From NCBI RefSeq assembly GCF_000017565.1, contig NC_009719.1:1054001-1118000 (forward strand): 64,000 nt of DNA, given 5' to 3'. The notes below the pieces were generated by a model. The model searched no databases. It was not told the DNA's origin and saw only the letters and a list, made by a program, of their open reading frames with translations. This document shows, one piece after another, positions 8,592 to 16,064 of the stretch; the stretch's first letter is position 1, and each line of letters opens with the position of its first letter. Source of the stretch: Parvibaculum lavamentivorans DS-1. Its GTDB lineage: Bacteria; Pseudomonadota; Alphaproteobacteria; Parvibaculales; Parvibaculaceae. The position numbers were made by a program, and so were the translations under genes.

Positions 8592-9671
8592 CTATTTACG
8601 GCCCGGCGCAAAGATGCTGCGCGGCATCCGCACATGCACGCCCTGCCTTCCATCCACCACCTGGGTAACCGTAAAGTCCGCGGAAACGCTCATCAGCGAA
8701 TAGGCGTCGTCCTTGCTGAGATCGCGCTCGTCATGAAGGAATTTCAGCATGTCGAGCGAGGCGTTGCGCATGGCGACGTTCAGATCCTCGTCGAAGCCAT
8801 GGACGATCCAGTAGTTCGGCGTTTCGAGAAGCGGCGAGGGAAACTCGAAATCCTTGCGGAGCACGATCTGGAAGAGAACGTCGAGCGAGGCTTCTATGGC
8901 CGTGCCGCTGATCTCGCCGTCGCCTTGCGAGATATGTGGATCGCCGACCGAAAAGAGGCCGCCATCCACTGCGACGGGATAGAACATCGTCGCACCCGCG
9001 CCGATGCGCCAATTGTCGATGTTGCCGCCATGCGCGCCCGGCGGGATAGTGCTGACGCGGCCGGGCACATCGGGTGCGACGCCCGCCGTGCCGAGATGCG
9101 GGCGCACCGGCACGCGTACGCCGTTCAGCGCCGTCTGCCGGTCGCATTCCGGGCAGCTGGTGATCTTGCCCGGCGTATCGTAGAGGCCGGGGTAATCATA
9201 GGCGTAGTGCGCTTCCGCAAGATTCGTCGAGCGGTCGAGCCTGTAGATGGTCACGCGCTCCTTCTCGCCGAATTCCTTGTAGAGATGGCCCCAGTTCGCG
9301 GCGAGGTTCGAGCCATAATCGAAACGCGGGACCATGCGAAGGTAGCGCACCTCCAGCATGTCGCCCGGCTTTGCATCCTTGACGTAGATCGGGCCGGTCA
9401 TCAGGTGAACGCCGGGATTGCGGTCGCTCTCGGGGATGGTGTCGTAGATGTGGCGCACCGCCTCGTCCATCATCAGGTCCGGCGCATCGCCCGCATGATG
9501 CGTGACGGCCTCGACCTGGACGAGATCGCCGCTATTGACCGTGAGAACGGGGGCGAGGGACGGATCGAAATAACCCCAGTGGCAGGTCTCCGGCGTGGCC
9601 CTGAGGAGATGGAGGGCTGTGGGATGGGCGTGGGAAGCCGCCTTCGATCCCGGGATCACAGAATACGCCAT
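8592..9671 (-). CDS. acetamidase/formamidase family protein
   Basis: A 359-residue stand-alone amidase, paralogous to the enzyme half of the neighbouring fusion. Shared motifs are CHWGYF near the start, HLMTGPIYVKDAKPGDMLEV, GGNIDNWRIGAG and GDPHISQGDGEISGTAIEAS. A CPECD segment in the middle could hold a metal or a disulfide. Predicted to hydrolyse small amides in the cytoplasm, giving ammonia. Start: ATG at 9671 with GAGGAG five bases upstream; the longer open frame has no family similarity. It is the last gene of the minus-strand run Rieske oxygenase - ring-cleavage dioxygenase - amidase, 191 bases after the dioxygenase, so it may have its own promoter. Confidence 0.87.
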   Translation of the reverse strand: MAYSVIPGSKAASHAHPTALHLLRATPETCHWGYFDPSLAPVLTVNSGDLVQVEAVTHHAGDAPDLMMDEAVRHIYDTIPESDRNPGVHLMTGPIYVKDAKPGDMLEVRYLRMVPRFDYGSNLAANWGHLYKEFGEKERVTIYRLDRSTNLAEAHYAYDYPGLYDTPGKITSCPECDRQTALNGVRVPVRPHLGTAGVAPDVPGRVSTIPPGAHGGNIDNWRIGAGATMFYPVAVDGGLFSVGDPHISQGDGEISGTAIEASLDVLFQIVLRKDFEFPSPLLETPNYWIVHGFDEDLNVAMRNASLDMLKFLHDERDLSKDDAYSLMSVSADFTVTQVVDGRQGVHVRMPRSIFAPGRK

Positions 9672-9862
9672 GAAAACTCCTCGTGCCTTGATACAGATGC
9701 CCGCCGGTGAGCGGATGGCACCAGTTTCGGGTCTGGGACGGAAACGGTCTTGCTTTGGAGCGCAGAAGATGTTGCCGGACGCGTCTCCGCAGCCCGTATT
9801 GCCCGGCGGCGAGGCAGAGTGCCTGGGCAACCTGCCTCTTGATGGGGCGAAAAGCAGAGGCG

Positions 9863-10654
9863 TCAGCCGCCGACAACGACAGTTGTCATGTCGAGAGAGC
9901 CGTATTCCACGATCGGGGTTTCGAACCGCACAGGATCGTTTTCGCGCCGCGCGCCCATGACGTAGAGAAGCGGCAGGTAGTGGTCGGGATGTGGAACGGA
10001 AAGCAGCGCGTCGCGGTTTTGAGACGTGTAGTCGATCAAATTTGCAGGCGTGTCGCTCGCAATGCTGCCGCGAATATAGTCGCCGAAACGGCCTGCCCAT
10101 TCATAGCTGCCGTCGCGCATCTGCCAGTCCATCTCCGGCAGGTTATGCACGATATTGCCGCTACCCATGAGGAGGTAGCCCTCGTCGCGGAATGCGCCAA
10201 GCGCCTTGCCGATTTCGAAATGCCGGGAGGGCGAGAGCGAAGCATCCATGCCGACCTGCACGAGCGGCACATCGGCCTCCGGAAAGACCTTCGCGAGCAC
10301 GCACCACGAGCCGTGGTCGAAGCCGCGCTCCTCGTCGAGCTCGACATCGAGCGGCGCGAGCCTCTCGCGGATGGCGGCGGCGAGGGCAGGGCTGCCGGGG
10401 GCGGGGTAACGCATGTCATACATCGCCTTCGGGAAGCCGCCGAAGTCATGGATCGTGCCGGGATGGGCGCCCGCCGTCACGCGAACGCCGCGCGTATACC
10501 AATGCGCGGAAATGCAGATGATACCCTTGGGCTTGCCGAATTCGCGCCCGAGATTCTCCCAGGTGCGGGTGATGAAGTTGTCCTCCATCACGTTTCCGGG
10601 ACTGCCATGCCCGAAAAAGATTGCGGGCTGCGGCCTGATTTTGTTCGTCTGCAT
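9863..10654 (-). CDS. LigB/DODA-type extradiol ring-cleavage dioxygenase
   Basis: A 263-residue class III extradiol dioxygenase of the 4,5-DOPA dioxygenase (YgiD) type, which opens catechol-like rings next to the diol using a metal site. Seen: AIFFGHGSPGN at the N-terminus (His16 a likely ligand), ISAHWYTRG, FDHGSW and MGSGNIVHNL. Family knowledge: these His-containing motifs bind Zn or Fe. ATG at 10654 gives the usual family N-terminus; the ribosome site is weak, suggesting translation linked to the Rieske gene that ends only 26 bases upstream. Together the pair can hydroxylate and then cleave an aromatic ring. DOPA-type or other catechols are the likely substrates, not proven. Confidence 0.85.
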   Translation of the reverse strand: MQTNKIRPQPAIFFGHGSPGNVMEDNFITRTWENLGREFGKPKGIICISAHWYTRGVRVTAGAHPGTIHDFGGFPKAMYDMRYPAPGSPALAAAIRERLAPLDVELDEERGFDHGSWCVLAKVFPEADVPLVQVGMDASLSPSRHFEIGKALGAFRDEGYLLMGSGNIVHNLPEMDWQMRDGSYEWAGRFGDYIRGSIASDTPANLIDYTSQNRDALLSVPHPDHYLPLLYVMGARRENDPVRFETPIVEYGSLDMTTVVVGG

Positions 10655-10680
10655 CTGATCCGATCCCGTTCCGCTACCCG

Positions 10681-11865
10681 TCACGCGAATGCCTTGCGGC
10701 GCTGCCATTCCTGCCGGTAGCGCGAGACAAGCCAATGGTTGAGATCGCTCTGCGCGCGCTCCTGCCAAGAATATCGGCCGCGGACGGAAAAGCGGGATTT
10801 GAGGCCGATCTGCACCAGTCTGTCTACATGGAGATCCTGCTCGGTGATTTCCATGGCGCTGCGCATGTTCATATCGAGGCGTTCCTGGAAGAGCGGTTCG
10901 GACATGGCGCCCGGCGCAACAAGCCAGCCAATGGTCATGGAATGCCGTCCGGCCGATTCCGCATGCAGGATGAGATAGATCACCATGTCGGATGTGACGA
11001 CCAGAGAGAGTGTCGGGGGAATATTCGCGAACATCGCCCGGTGGCGCTCCTCGGCAGTCAGCTTCGGGAAGACGGGTAGGACGGCCTTCTGCAGCGGGTT
11101 GAATGCGGCATCGGGATGAAGCGTGCCGTTGAAGCGCAGATAGCCGGCACTTCCCTCCGGCATCTCCGGGAAGGTCGCAAGCTCGCTCGGAATGAAGTCA
11201 TGGAGCGGACCCTTGTGAAGACGGGTGGCATGATACCCGTCATTGTTGTTCTCCATCATGACCTTCCAGTTCCATGGATAGCTCTGGGGCTCGTCCGGAA
11301 CAGCGCCTTCGGCATTCGGAAGGTCGTAATTCGCGAGTGCCTCGCTCACCGTCTTGAGGCGCGGTGTGAGCGGCGGCGCATCCTCATCGAAATTGACGAA
11401 GACAAAACCCTCCCAGACTTCCGTCTTGATCTCGGGTAGGCCCACATCGTTGCGGTCGAAGTCGCAGGTCTTGCTCATGGCGGGCGCGCCGACAAGGCGG
11501 CCGTCGAGGCCATAGGTCCAGTGGTGATAGGGACAGACGAAAGCCTTGGTGTTGCCGCGCCCCTCTGCCACGAGCATGGCACGGTGCTGGCAGACGGCCG
11601 ACATGGCTTTCAACTCGCCCTCGCGCGTGCGCGAAACGATAAGGGGCTCGCCGATATGCGTGGCGGTGAAATAGTCACCCGGGTTCTTCACCCAGTCCAC
11701 GCGACCCACGCAGAGCCATTCGCGATTGAAAAGGGCTTCCTTCTCGAATTCGAAGAATTCCTCGTCCGTATAGCAGGCGGGTGGCAGCGTTTCCGCTTCG
11801 GTGACATCTCCGAGAGAACTGCTGAACCCATCGAAGAACGCATCGGTGAGAATCTTGCTGGACAT
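10681..11865 (-). CDS. Rieske non-haem iron aromatic-ring hydroxylase, alpha subunit
   Basis: A 394-residue oxygenase component. Residues C92, H94, C111 and H114 form the Rieske [2Fe-2S] ligand set (CQH, CPYHHW). D209, H212 and H217 in NNNDGYHATRLH form the bridging Asp and two His of the mononuclear iron site. Such enzymes hydroxylate or demethylate aromatic rings with electrons from a separate reductase; no beta subunit, ferredoxin or Rieske reductase is present in the window. ATG at 11865 has CGGAG seven bases upstream, and the longer frame is unsupported. First gene of the minus-strand run that continues into the extradiol dioxygenase and the amidase. The divergent FMN reductase might be a partner. 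Confidence 0.9.
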   Translation of the reverse strand: MSSKILTDAFFDGFSSSLGDVTEAETLPPACYTDEEFFEFEKEALFNREWLCVGRVDWVKNPGDYFTATHIGEPLIVSRTREGELKAMSAVCQHRAMLVAEGRGNTKAFVCPYHHWTYGLDGRLVGAPAMSKTCDFDRNDVGLPEIKTEVWEGFVFVNFDEDAPPLTPRLKTVSEALANYDLPNAEGAVPDEPQSYPWNWKVMMENNNDGYHATRLHKGPLHDFIPSELATFPEMPEGSAGYLRFNGTLHPDAAFNPLQKAVLPVFPKLTAEERHRAMFANIPPTLSLVVTSDMVIYLILHAESAGRHSMTIGWLVAPGAMSEPLFQERLDMNMRSAMEITEQDLHVDRLVQIGLKSRFSVRGRYSWQERAQSDLNHWLVSRYRQEWQRRKAFA

Positions 11866-12197
11866 GGAAAAACTCCGCTCGTACGCCGGGCCCGAAAAGG
11901 GCAGACGCAAATTCCGGGCCTCTGACTATCTGATGGCGATACTAAGGAAGTGCGCGATCCCGCTCTTGCGGCTGTGCGTCCAAACTATTGTCCATGGGCC
12001 GGAAGAAGCCCCCGACTGCCTAGAAAACCGGCGCGCAATCGCCTTCAAAAGCAGCATTCGAAGCCTTCCTTCAGGATATGAAGGGCGGGGGAAAAGCAAT
12101 CGCGCGCCGGGGAACAAGACCGCGACCGCCGTCACGCCTAACCTTTCCACTGCGCGGAAGCCGAAGTGGCGCAATGCACCTCACAGTGAAGGACCTC
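11866..12197. other. divergent intergenic region, Rieske gene / FMN reductase
   Basis: 332 bases between the two divergent starts. No gene of convincing composition is present. A weak sigma-54-like element for the Rieske gene lies at 11907-11920. The rest has no hairpin or clear operator that I can identify. Confidence 0.55.
11907..11920 (-). promoter_or_regulatory. weak sigma-54-like promoter for the Rieske gene
   Basis: On the minus strand, GGCCCGGAATTTGC keeps GG-N10-GC and the TTTGC of the -12 element, but the -24 element is GGCCC rather than GGCAC. The predicted start would lie about 30 bases before the Rieske ATG. Reported only because other genes nearby show the same promoter type. 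Confidence 0.3.
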
Positions 12198-12806
12198 ATG
12201 AAAATAAGCGTCATCTCGGGGAGTCAGCGGCCGAACTCCCAGTCGCTCAAGGTTGCAACCTATCTGGCGGGCCGGTTGAAGGAACGCAATGTGGTTGCGG
12301 GAGATCCAATCGATCTCGGCCTCGCGCCGCTCCCCTTCTGGGATGAATCCGCCTTTTCCGGCGCGTCCTCGCCCCTCAACGACGCGTGGAAACCGATTTC
12401 CGATGAGCTTTCCTTTTGCGACGGATTCGTCGTGGTCGTGCCCGAGTGGCACGGCATGGTCCCGCCCGCATTGAAGAACATGTTGCTGCTCTGTACGAGC
12501 GAGCTGGCGCATAAACCGGGCCTTATCGTTGGCATTTCTGCGAGTTCCGGCGGCACATACCCCGTTGTGGAGTTGCGGGTGACGGGCTTCAAGAACAACC
12601 GAATCTGCTGGATCCCGGACCACGTCATCATTCGCGGCGTAAAAGGAATGCTCAACGGCACACCGGCGATGGACGCGGAAGCTGAAGAAGCGATCAAGGG
12701 CCGCTGCGATTTCAGCCTGGCCATGCTCATCGAATATGCAAAGGCCCTTCGACAGGTGCGCGAAAGCGAAGCCTTTGATCTCAAGACCTATGCTTTCGGC
12801 ATGTGA
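12198..12806 (+). CDS. NADPH-dependent FMN reductase family protein
   Basis: A 202-residue flavodoxin-like protein. The N-terminal ISVISGSQRPNSQSLKVA is the FMN phosphate-binding loop of the FMN_red family; VVVVPEWHGMVPPALKNML matches the conserved second flavin contact; GISASSGG is a third. Likely role: supplying reduced flavin to an oxygenase or reducing quinones. ATG at 12198 follows GAAGGA by five bases. The frame is open upstream to 12078, but that extension is Arg/Pro-rich and unlike the family. It is divergent from the Rieske operon and could be its electron donor, although Rieske oxygenases usually use a dedicated reductase. Confidence 0.83.
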   Translation: MKISVISGSQRPNSQSLKVATYLAGRLKERNVVAGDPIDLGLAPLPFWDESAFSGASSPLNDAWKPISDELSFCDGFVVVVPEWHGMVPPALKNMLLLCTSELAHKPGLIVGISASSGGTYPVVELRVTGFKNNRICWIPDHVIIRGVKGMLNGTPAMDAEAEEAIKGRCDFSLAMLIEYAKALRQVRESEAFDLKTYAFGM

Positions 12807-12849
12807 AGCAGAGGCCGGTCAAGTGCTTGGGCGCTCTCGGACAAGCCTT

Positions 12850-12866
12850 TGGCACGGCTTTTGTTT
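12850..12866 (+). promoter_or_regulatory. probable sigma-54 promoter for the first TauD/TfdA gene
   Basis: TGGCACGGCTTTTGTTT matches TGGCACG-N4-TTGCW at all but one position; the -12 GC reads GT. The predicted start at about 12876 leaves a 54-base leader before the dioxygenase ATG. Its geometry resembles the better site upstream of the TonB-receptor gene. The embedded AAGCC/GGCTT stem with a T-rich tail could instead end the FMN reductase transcript. Confidence 0.5.
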
Positions 12867-12929
12867 AGCTTTTTAGTGGGCGTGAGTATCGCGTTCGTGT
12901 GATGGCAAGTTCAGTGCAGGGCCAAGGCG

Positions 12930-13745
12930 ATGGATTATGAAGTCTTGACGGTAAAGCCGATGACGGCACGGATCGGTGCGGAAATCGAAGGTATCGATCT
13001 TTCCGAACCGCTCTCCAATAAGGTCATCGACGAGGTGCATACGGCGCTGATGCAACATCAGGTCATCTTCTTTCGCGACCAGGAACTGGACCATGTGCGT
13101 CACAAGGAACTGGGGCGGGCGTTCGGCGAGCTTGCGATCCACAGTGGCGTTGCGGGTCTTGCCGATCATCCGGAAATCGTTGCAATTCATGCCGACGAGA
13201 AATCGAAGTTCGTGGCCGGCGAAAACTGGCACTCCGACCTGACCTGCAATGAAATTCCGCCGATGGGTAGCATTCTCTACCTGCCGGTCGTGCCGGAGGT
13301 GGGCGGCGATACGATGTTCGCGAGCATGTATGCGGCCTACGAGGCATTGTCGCCCGGCATGCAGACCTATCTAGACGGTCTCTATGCAGTGCACGATGGA
13401 GAGCATGTCTATCGGCCCATCGTGAACGATCCGAACAAGCGCTTTCCCTGCAACACGCATCCGGTGGTGCGCACCCATCCGGTAACGGGACGCAAGGGTA
13501 TCTTCGTCAATCCGTCCTACACGACTGAAATTGTCGGCTTAGGCAAGGCGGAAAGCGATGGCGTTCTGGAAATGCTCTACAAGCACTGCGCCAATCCGAA
13601 CTTCCATGTGCGTTTTCGCTGGAAGCCGAAATCGGTGGCTTTCTGGGACAATCGCTGCACCTGGCATCTCGCGGTGTGGGATTATTTCCCGCAGGTGCGG
13701 TCCGGCTATCGCGTGACCGTTGCCGAGACGCAGCGCCCGGCCTGA
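12930..13745 (+). CDS. TauD/TfdA-family 2-oxoglutarate dioxygenase
   Basis: A 271-residue Fe(II)/2-oxoglutarate oxygenase. The facial triad is visible: H101 and D103 in WHSDLT, and H246 in TWHLAVWDY, with R261 placed to bind 2-oxoglutarate. Family members release sulfite from sulfonates (TauD), cleave aryloxy ethers (TfdA) or act on sulfate esters, so the substrate is open. Length is typical. ATG at 12930 has AAGGCG upstream. A sigma-54-like promoter lies about 75 bases ahead, which would suit nutrient-limitation control. It converges with the SDR and the second TauD-like gene, suggesting that the three may act on related compounds. Confidence 0.87.
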   Translation: MDYEVLTVKPMTARIGAEIEGIDLSEPLSNKVIDEVHTALMQHQVIFFRDQELDHVRHKELGRAFGELAIHSGVAGLADHPEIVAIHADEKSKFVAGENWHSDLTCNEIPPMGSILYLPVVPEVGGDTMFASMYAAYEALSPGMQTYLDGLYAVHDGEHVYRPIVNDPNKRFPCNTHPVVRTHPVTGRKGIFVNPSYTTEIVGLGKAESDGVLEMLYKHCANPNFHVRFRWKPKSVAFWDNRCTWHLAVWDYFPQVRSGYRVTVAETQRPA

Positions 13746-13760
13746 CGGCGCGGCATCTTC

Positions 13761-14606
13761 CTAGTTTTCGTCGTAGCCGATCGACAGCGTAACGGGCGCC
13801 CAGTCCGCGATCTCCGCATGAAAGGCGCCGAGCTTTCGCCCGACATAGTGGAGCGCATCGGCGCCGAGCAGGAGATGGAGCGGAGGCTCTTCCGCATCGA
13901 CAACCTTGAGCACTGCGAGCGCAGCCTTTACAGGGTCGCCTCCCTCGTTGCCACCATGGCTCGAGAGAATGTTGCGGGCGAGATGAGCGGTTGGCTCATA
14001 ATCCGCGATTTCCGTTTTGCAAACCGCCAGCGAGCGCGTTGCAAAGTCCGTCCGCAAGCCGCCGGGCGCGACATTCGTGACCTTGATGCCGAGCGGACGG
14101 ACCTCTTCTGCAAGGGTCTGACCGATACATTCGAGTGCGTATTTGGTTGCGCCATAAATTCCCGTCCCCATCCACGGCGCGAGACCGCTTACGGATGTCA
14201 CATTGAGAATGTGTCCGGCTCTTCGCTTGCGCATAAAGGGTAGGGCGGCCTGGATGACGCCGACGGCGCCAAAGACATTGACGTCGAACTGCGCGCGGAT
14301 TTCCTCTACGCTCGCTTCCTCGATGGCACCGATAAGGCCATATCCCGCATTGTTGACGAGGATGTCGATACCGCCCGTGCGTTCTTCGATGATGGCGGCC
14401 GTTTTGCGAACAGCGGCGCTGTCCGTCACGTCGAGGAGGAAACCGAGGGCGCGGCCGGGTGCCAGCGCTTCGAAGACTTCGAGGTCCGCTTTTCGGCGTA
14501 CCGTGCCGGCAACCATGTCCCCCCGCGCCAGCGCTGCGGTGGCAATCGCCTGTCCCAGGCCGCTGCTCACACCCGTGATCCACCATTTCCGGGATTCTTC
14601 CGGCAT
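13761..14606 (-). CDS. short-chain dehydrogenase/reductase
   Basis: A 281-residue classical SDR. Seen: the cofactor motif TGVSSGLG, NNAGYG, the catalytic Ser in NVTSVSG and Tyr/Lys in YGATKYAL. An extended C-terminal region follows the core. It reduces or oxidises a carbonyl/alcohol with NAD(P)(H). ATG at 14606 is preceded by GGAGG with eight bases of spacing and is preferred over the ATG at 14621, which has no ribosome site. It starts 33 bases after the stop of the upstream TauD-like gene on the same strand, so the two form an operon: oxidation by the dioxygenase followed by an SDR step is plausible. Confidence 0.87.
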   Translation of the reverse strand: MPEESRKWWITGVSSGLGQAIATAALARGDMVAGTVRRKADLEVFEALAPGRALGFLLDVTDSAAVRKTAAIIEERTGGIDILVNNAGYGLIGAIEEASVEEIRAQFDVNVFGAVGVIQAALPFMRKRRAGHILNVTSVSGLAPWMGTGIYGATKYALECIGQTLAEEVRPLGIKVTNVAPGGLRTDFATRSLAVCKTEIADYEPTAHLARNILSSHGGNEGGDPVKAALAVLKVVDAEEPPLHLLLGADALHYVGRKLGAFHAEIADWAPVTLSIGYDEN

Positions 14607-14639
14607 GGCCGCGACCTCCATTGTTGCTGAGAAATGGCC

Positions 14640-15494
14640 TCAGAAAGGCTTGTCGCCCTTGACCCAAAGGCGATGCATCAACCGAATGTATTTCGTGTCG
14701 TCGAACACGGTACCGGTGTGCAGCGTGCAACGATTGTCCCACATCAGTATGTCGCCGACATGCCATTTGTGCCGATGAACGAAGGGCTCGCTGGTGACGA
14801 ACTCGACGAGCTCGTCGATGAGCGCCTGGGCCTCATCGTCCGGCATGCCGACGATACCTTTCACCGTTCCGGTGCTGACCCACAATGCCTTGCGGCCGTC
14901 CGCCGGATGCGTGCGGACAAGCGGGTGAAACACGTCCGGATTGGCCGCCTTCATCTCTTCGCTGAGCTCCATGCGCCCGAACTGCCGCGTTGACATCAGG
15001 TGCTGATAGCTGTGATGAAGCACGAGCCCATCGAGTTGCGCCTGCCGCTCTCGCGGGAGTGAATCGTAAGCGGCGCAAAGGTCGGCGAGGAGCGTGTCGC
15101 TGCCTTCATCCGGCACCTCGACGGCATAGAGCATCGTGCACATGACCGGCTCTTCCTTGTAGGAATAGTCGGTATGCCATCCGACGCCGTCGTTATGCGC
15201 ACCGATAGGCTTGCCGTCGACGATCTTGTTCGAGAGCAGAAAGATTTTGCTGTAGCCGGGCAGGGTAAACTGCGTCTGGGTGTGATCTTCCGCCTCGCCG
15301 AACAGGCCGATGAAAGACATGAGGTCGTCGGGATCCATGTCCTGTCTACGCAGAAGGATCGCACCGTTCGCATGAAACAGATCGACGACTTTCTGGCGCG
15401 CATCGCTGCCGGCGGTCTTCAAGTCAACGTCGAAGATTTCGACGCCGAAGCCCGGCATCAGCGGCCGGGTGCGCAATTCAAAATCGGTCGTCAT
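14640..15494 (-). CDS. second TauD/TfdA-family 2-oxoglutarate dioxygenase
   Basis: A 284-residue oxygenase related to the one at 12930 but clearly diverged. The HxD pair is in GVGWHTDYSY and the distal His in DNRCTLHTG, with RLMHRLWVKG near the C-terminus for 2-oxoglutarate binding. ATG at 15494 gives a normal N-terminus; the frame also permits GTG and TTG starts up to 15509, and none has a strong ribosome site. First gene of a two-gene operon with the SDR. The substrate is unknown; sulfonates, ethers and carnitine-like compounds are candidates for the family. Confidence 0.86.
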   Translation of the reverse strand: MTTDFELRTRPLMPGFGVEIFDVDLKTAGSDARQKVVDLFHANGAILLRRQDMDPDDLMSFIGLFGEAEDHTQTQFTLPGYSKIFLLSNKIVDGKPIGAHNDGVGWHTDYSYKEEPVMCTMLYAVEVPDEGSDTLLADLCAAYDSLPRERQAQLDGLVLHHSYQHLMSTRQFGRMELSEEMKAANPDVFHPLVRTHPADGRKALWVSTGTVKGIVGMPDDEAQALIDELVEFVTSEPFVHRHKWHVGDILMWDNRCTLHTGTVFDDTKYIRLMHRLWVKGDKPF

Positions 15495-15727
15495 CACCAC
15501 GCCATTCAATACAAATTGTTGGCGGACCCTACGGCCTCATTCTGGTGGAGGTCTTGCATGCACGCGCCCTATGAGTTGGGTGCTTTTGGTATCTGCCCGC
15601 AGCGTGGAGCCATGTGACCAAGATTTCAGCAATGTCGCGGATACCGGCGCCGGAGCACCTCCAATGTAGGTTCGGCTGCGCCTTTTGCCCGTTTTCCGGA
15701 CATGACAAAGAGGCGGGCGACCCGTGC

Positions 15728-15751
15728 CCGTGCAGCTTTCCGCATGCACGG
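15728..15751. promoter_or_regulatory. inverted repeat, candidate activator site
   Basis: CCGTGCA (15728-15734) and TGCACGG (15745-15751) are perfect inverted arms with a 10-base spacer, about 240 bases upstream of the sigma-54 promoter. That is a usual distance for an enhancer-binding protein. The arms contain GTGCA, loosely like NtrC half-sites, but the spacing differs from the standard NtrC box. Confidence 0.35.
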
Positions 15752-15987
15752 AAGCGCCCTGAAACGCCGTTTGCCGGCAGGTCAGCCGTCGGAGGCGGCT
15801 TTAATTTGACCGGGCGCGCCAAAGACGAACGGATACTTGACCAAATTTCCCCGTCGCAACGGACCTGCCGCGAACGCAAGCAGACGCATGTTTTTCTGCT
15901 GCAATGCATTCTGATATTTTGTCACATCGCCACGAATTTTTGAGTGAAAATTAAAAAAAGATGAATAAAATCATATAGATATAATTC

Positions 15988-16003
15988 TGGCACATAGCTT
16001 GCT
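15988..16003 (+). promoter_or_regulatory. sigma-54 (RpoN) promoter for the TonB-receptor / rut-like operon
   Basis: TGGCAC at 15988-15993 and TTGCT at 15999-16003 reproduce the RpoN consensus with exact GG-N10-GC spacing and only one deviation (A for the G after TGGCAC). The predicted start near 16014 gives a leader of about 50 bases. RpoN promoters need an activator and often report nitrogen status. Confidence 0.72.
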
Positions 16004-16064
16004 TTCAATACCGCATCTGCGAAGGAACTGCTCTTTCTTTGTATTGCGATTGGGGGCGTTACGT

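Larger units (their letters stand above)
15495..16064. other. 570-base regulatory gap before the TonB-receptor operon
   Basis: No convincing gene. The right third (about 15905-15985) is strikingly AT-rich for this genome and ends in a strong sigma-54 element. A TATAAT at 15980-15985 is visible but has no matching -35. A 7-bp inverted repeat lies at 15728-15751. I see no clear Fur box, which argues mildly against iron control of the receptor. Confidence 0.6.
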
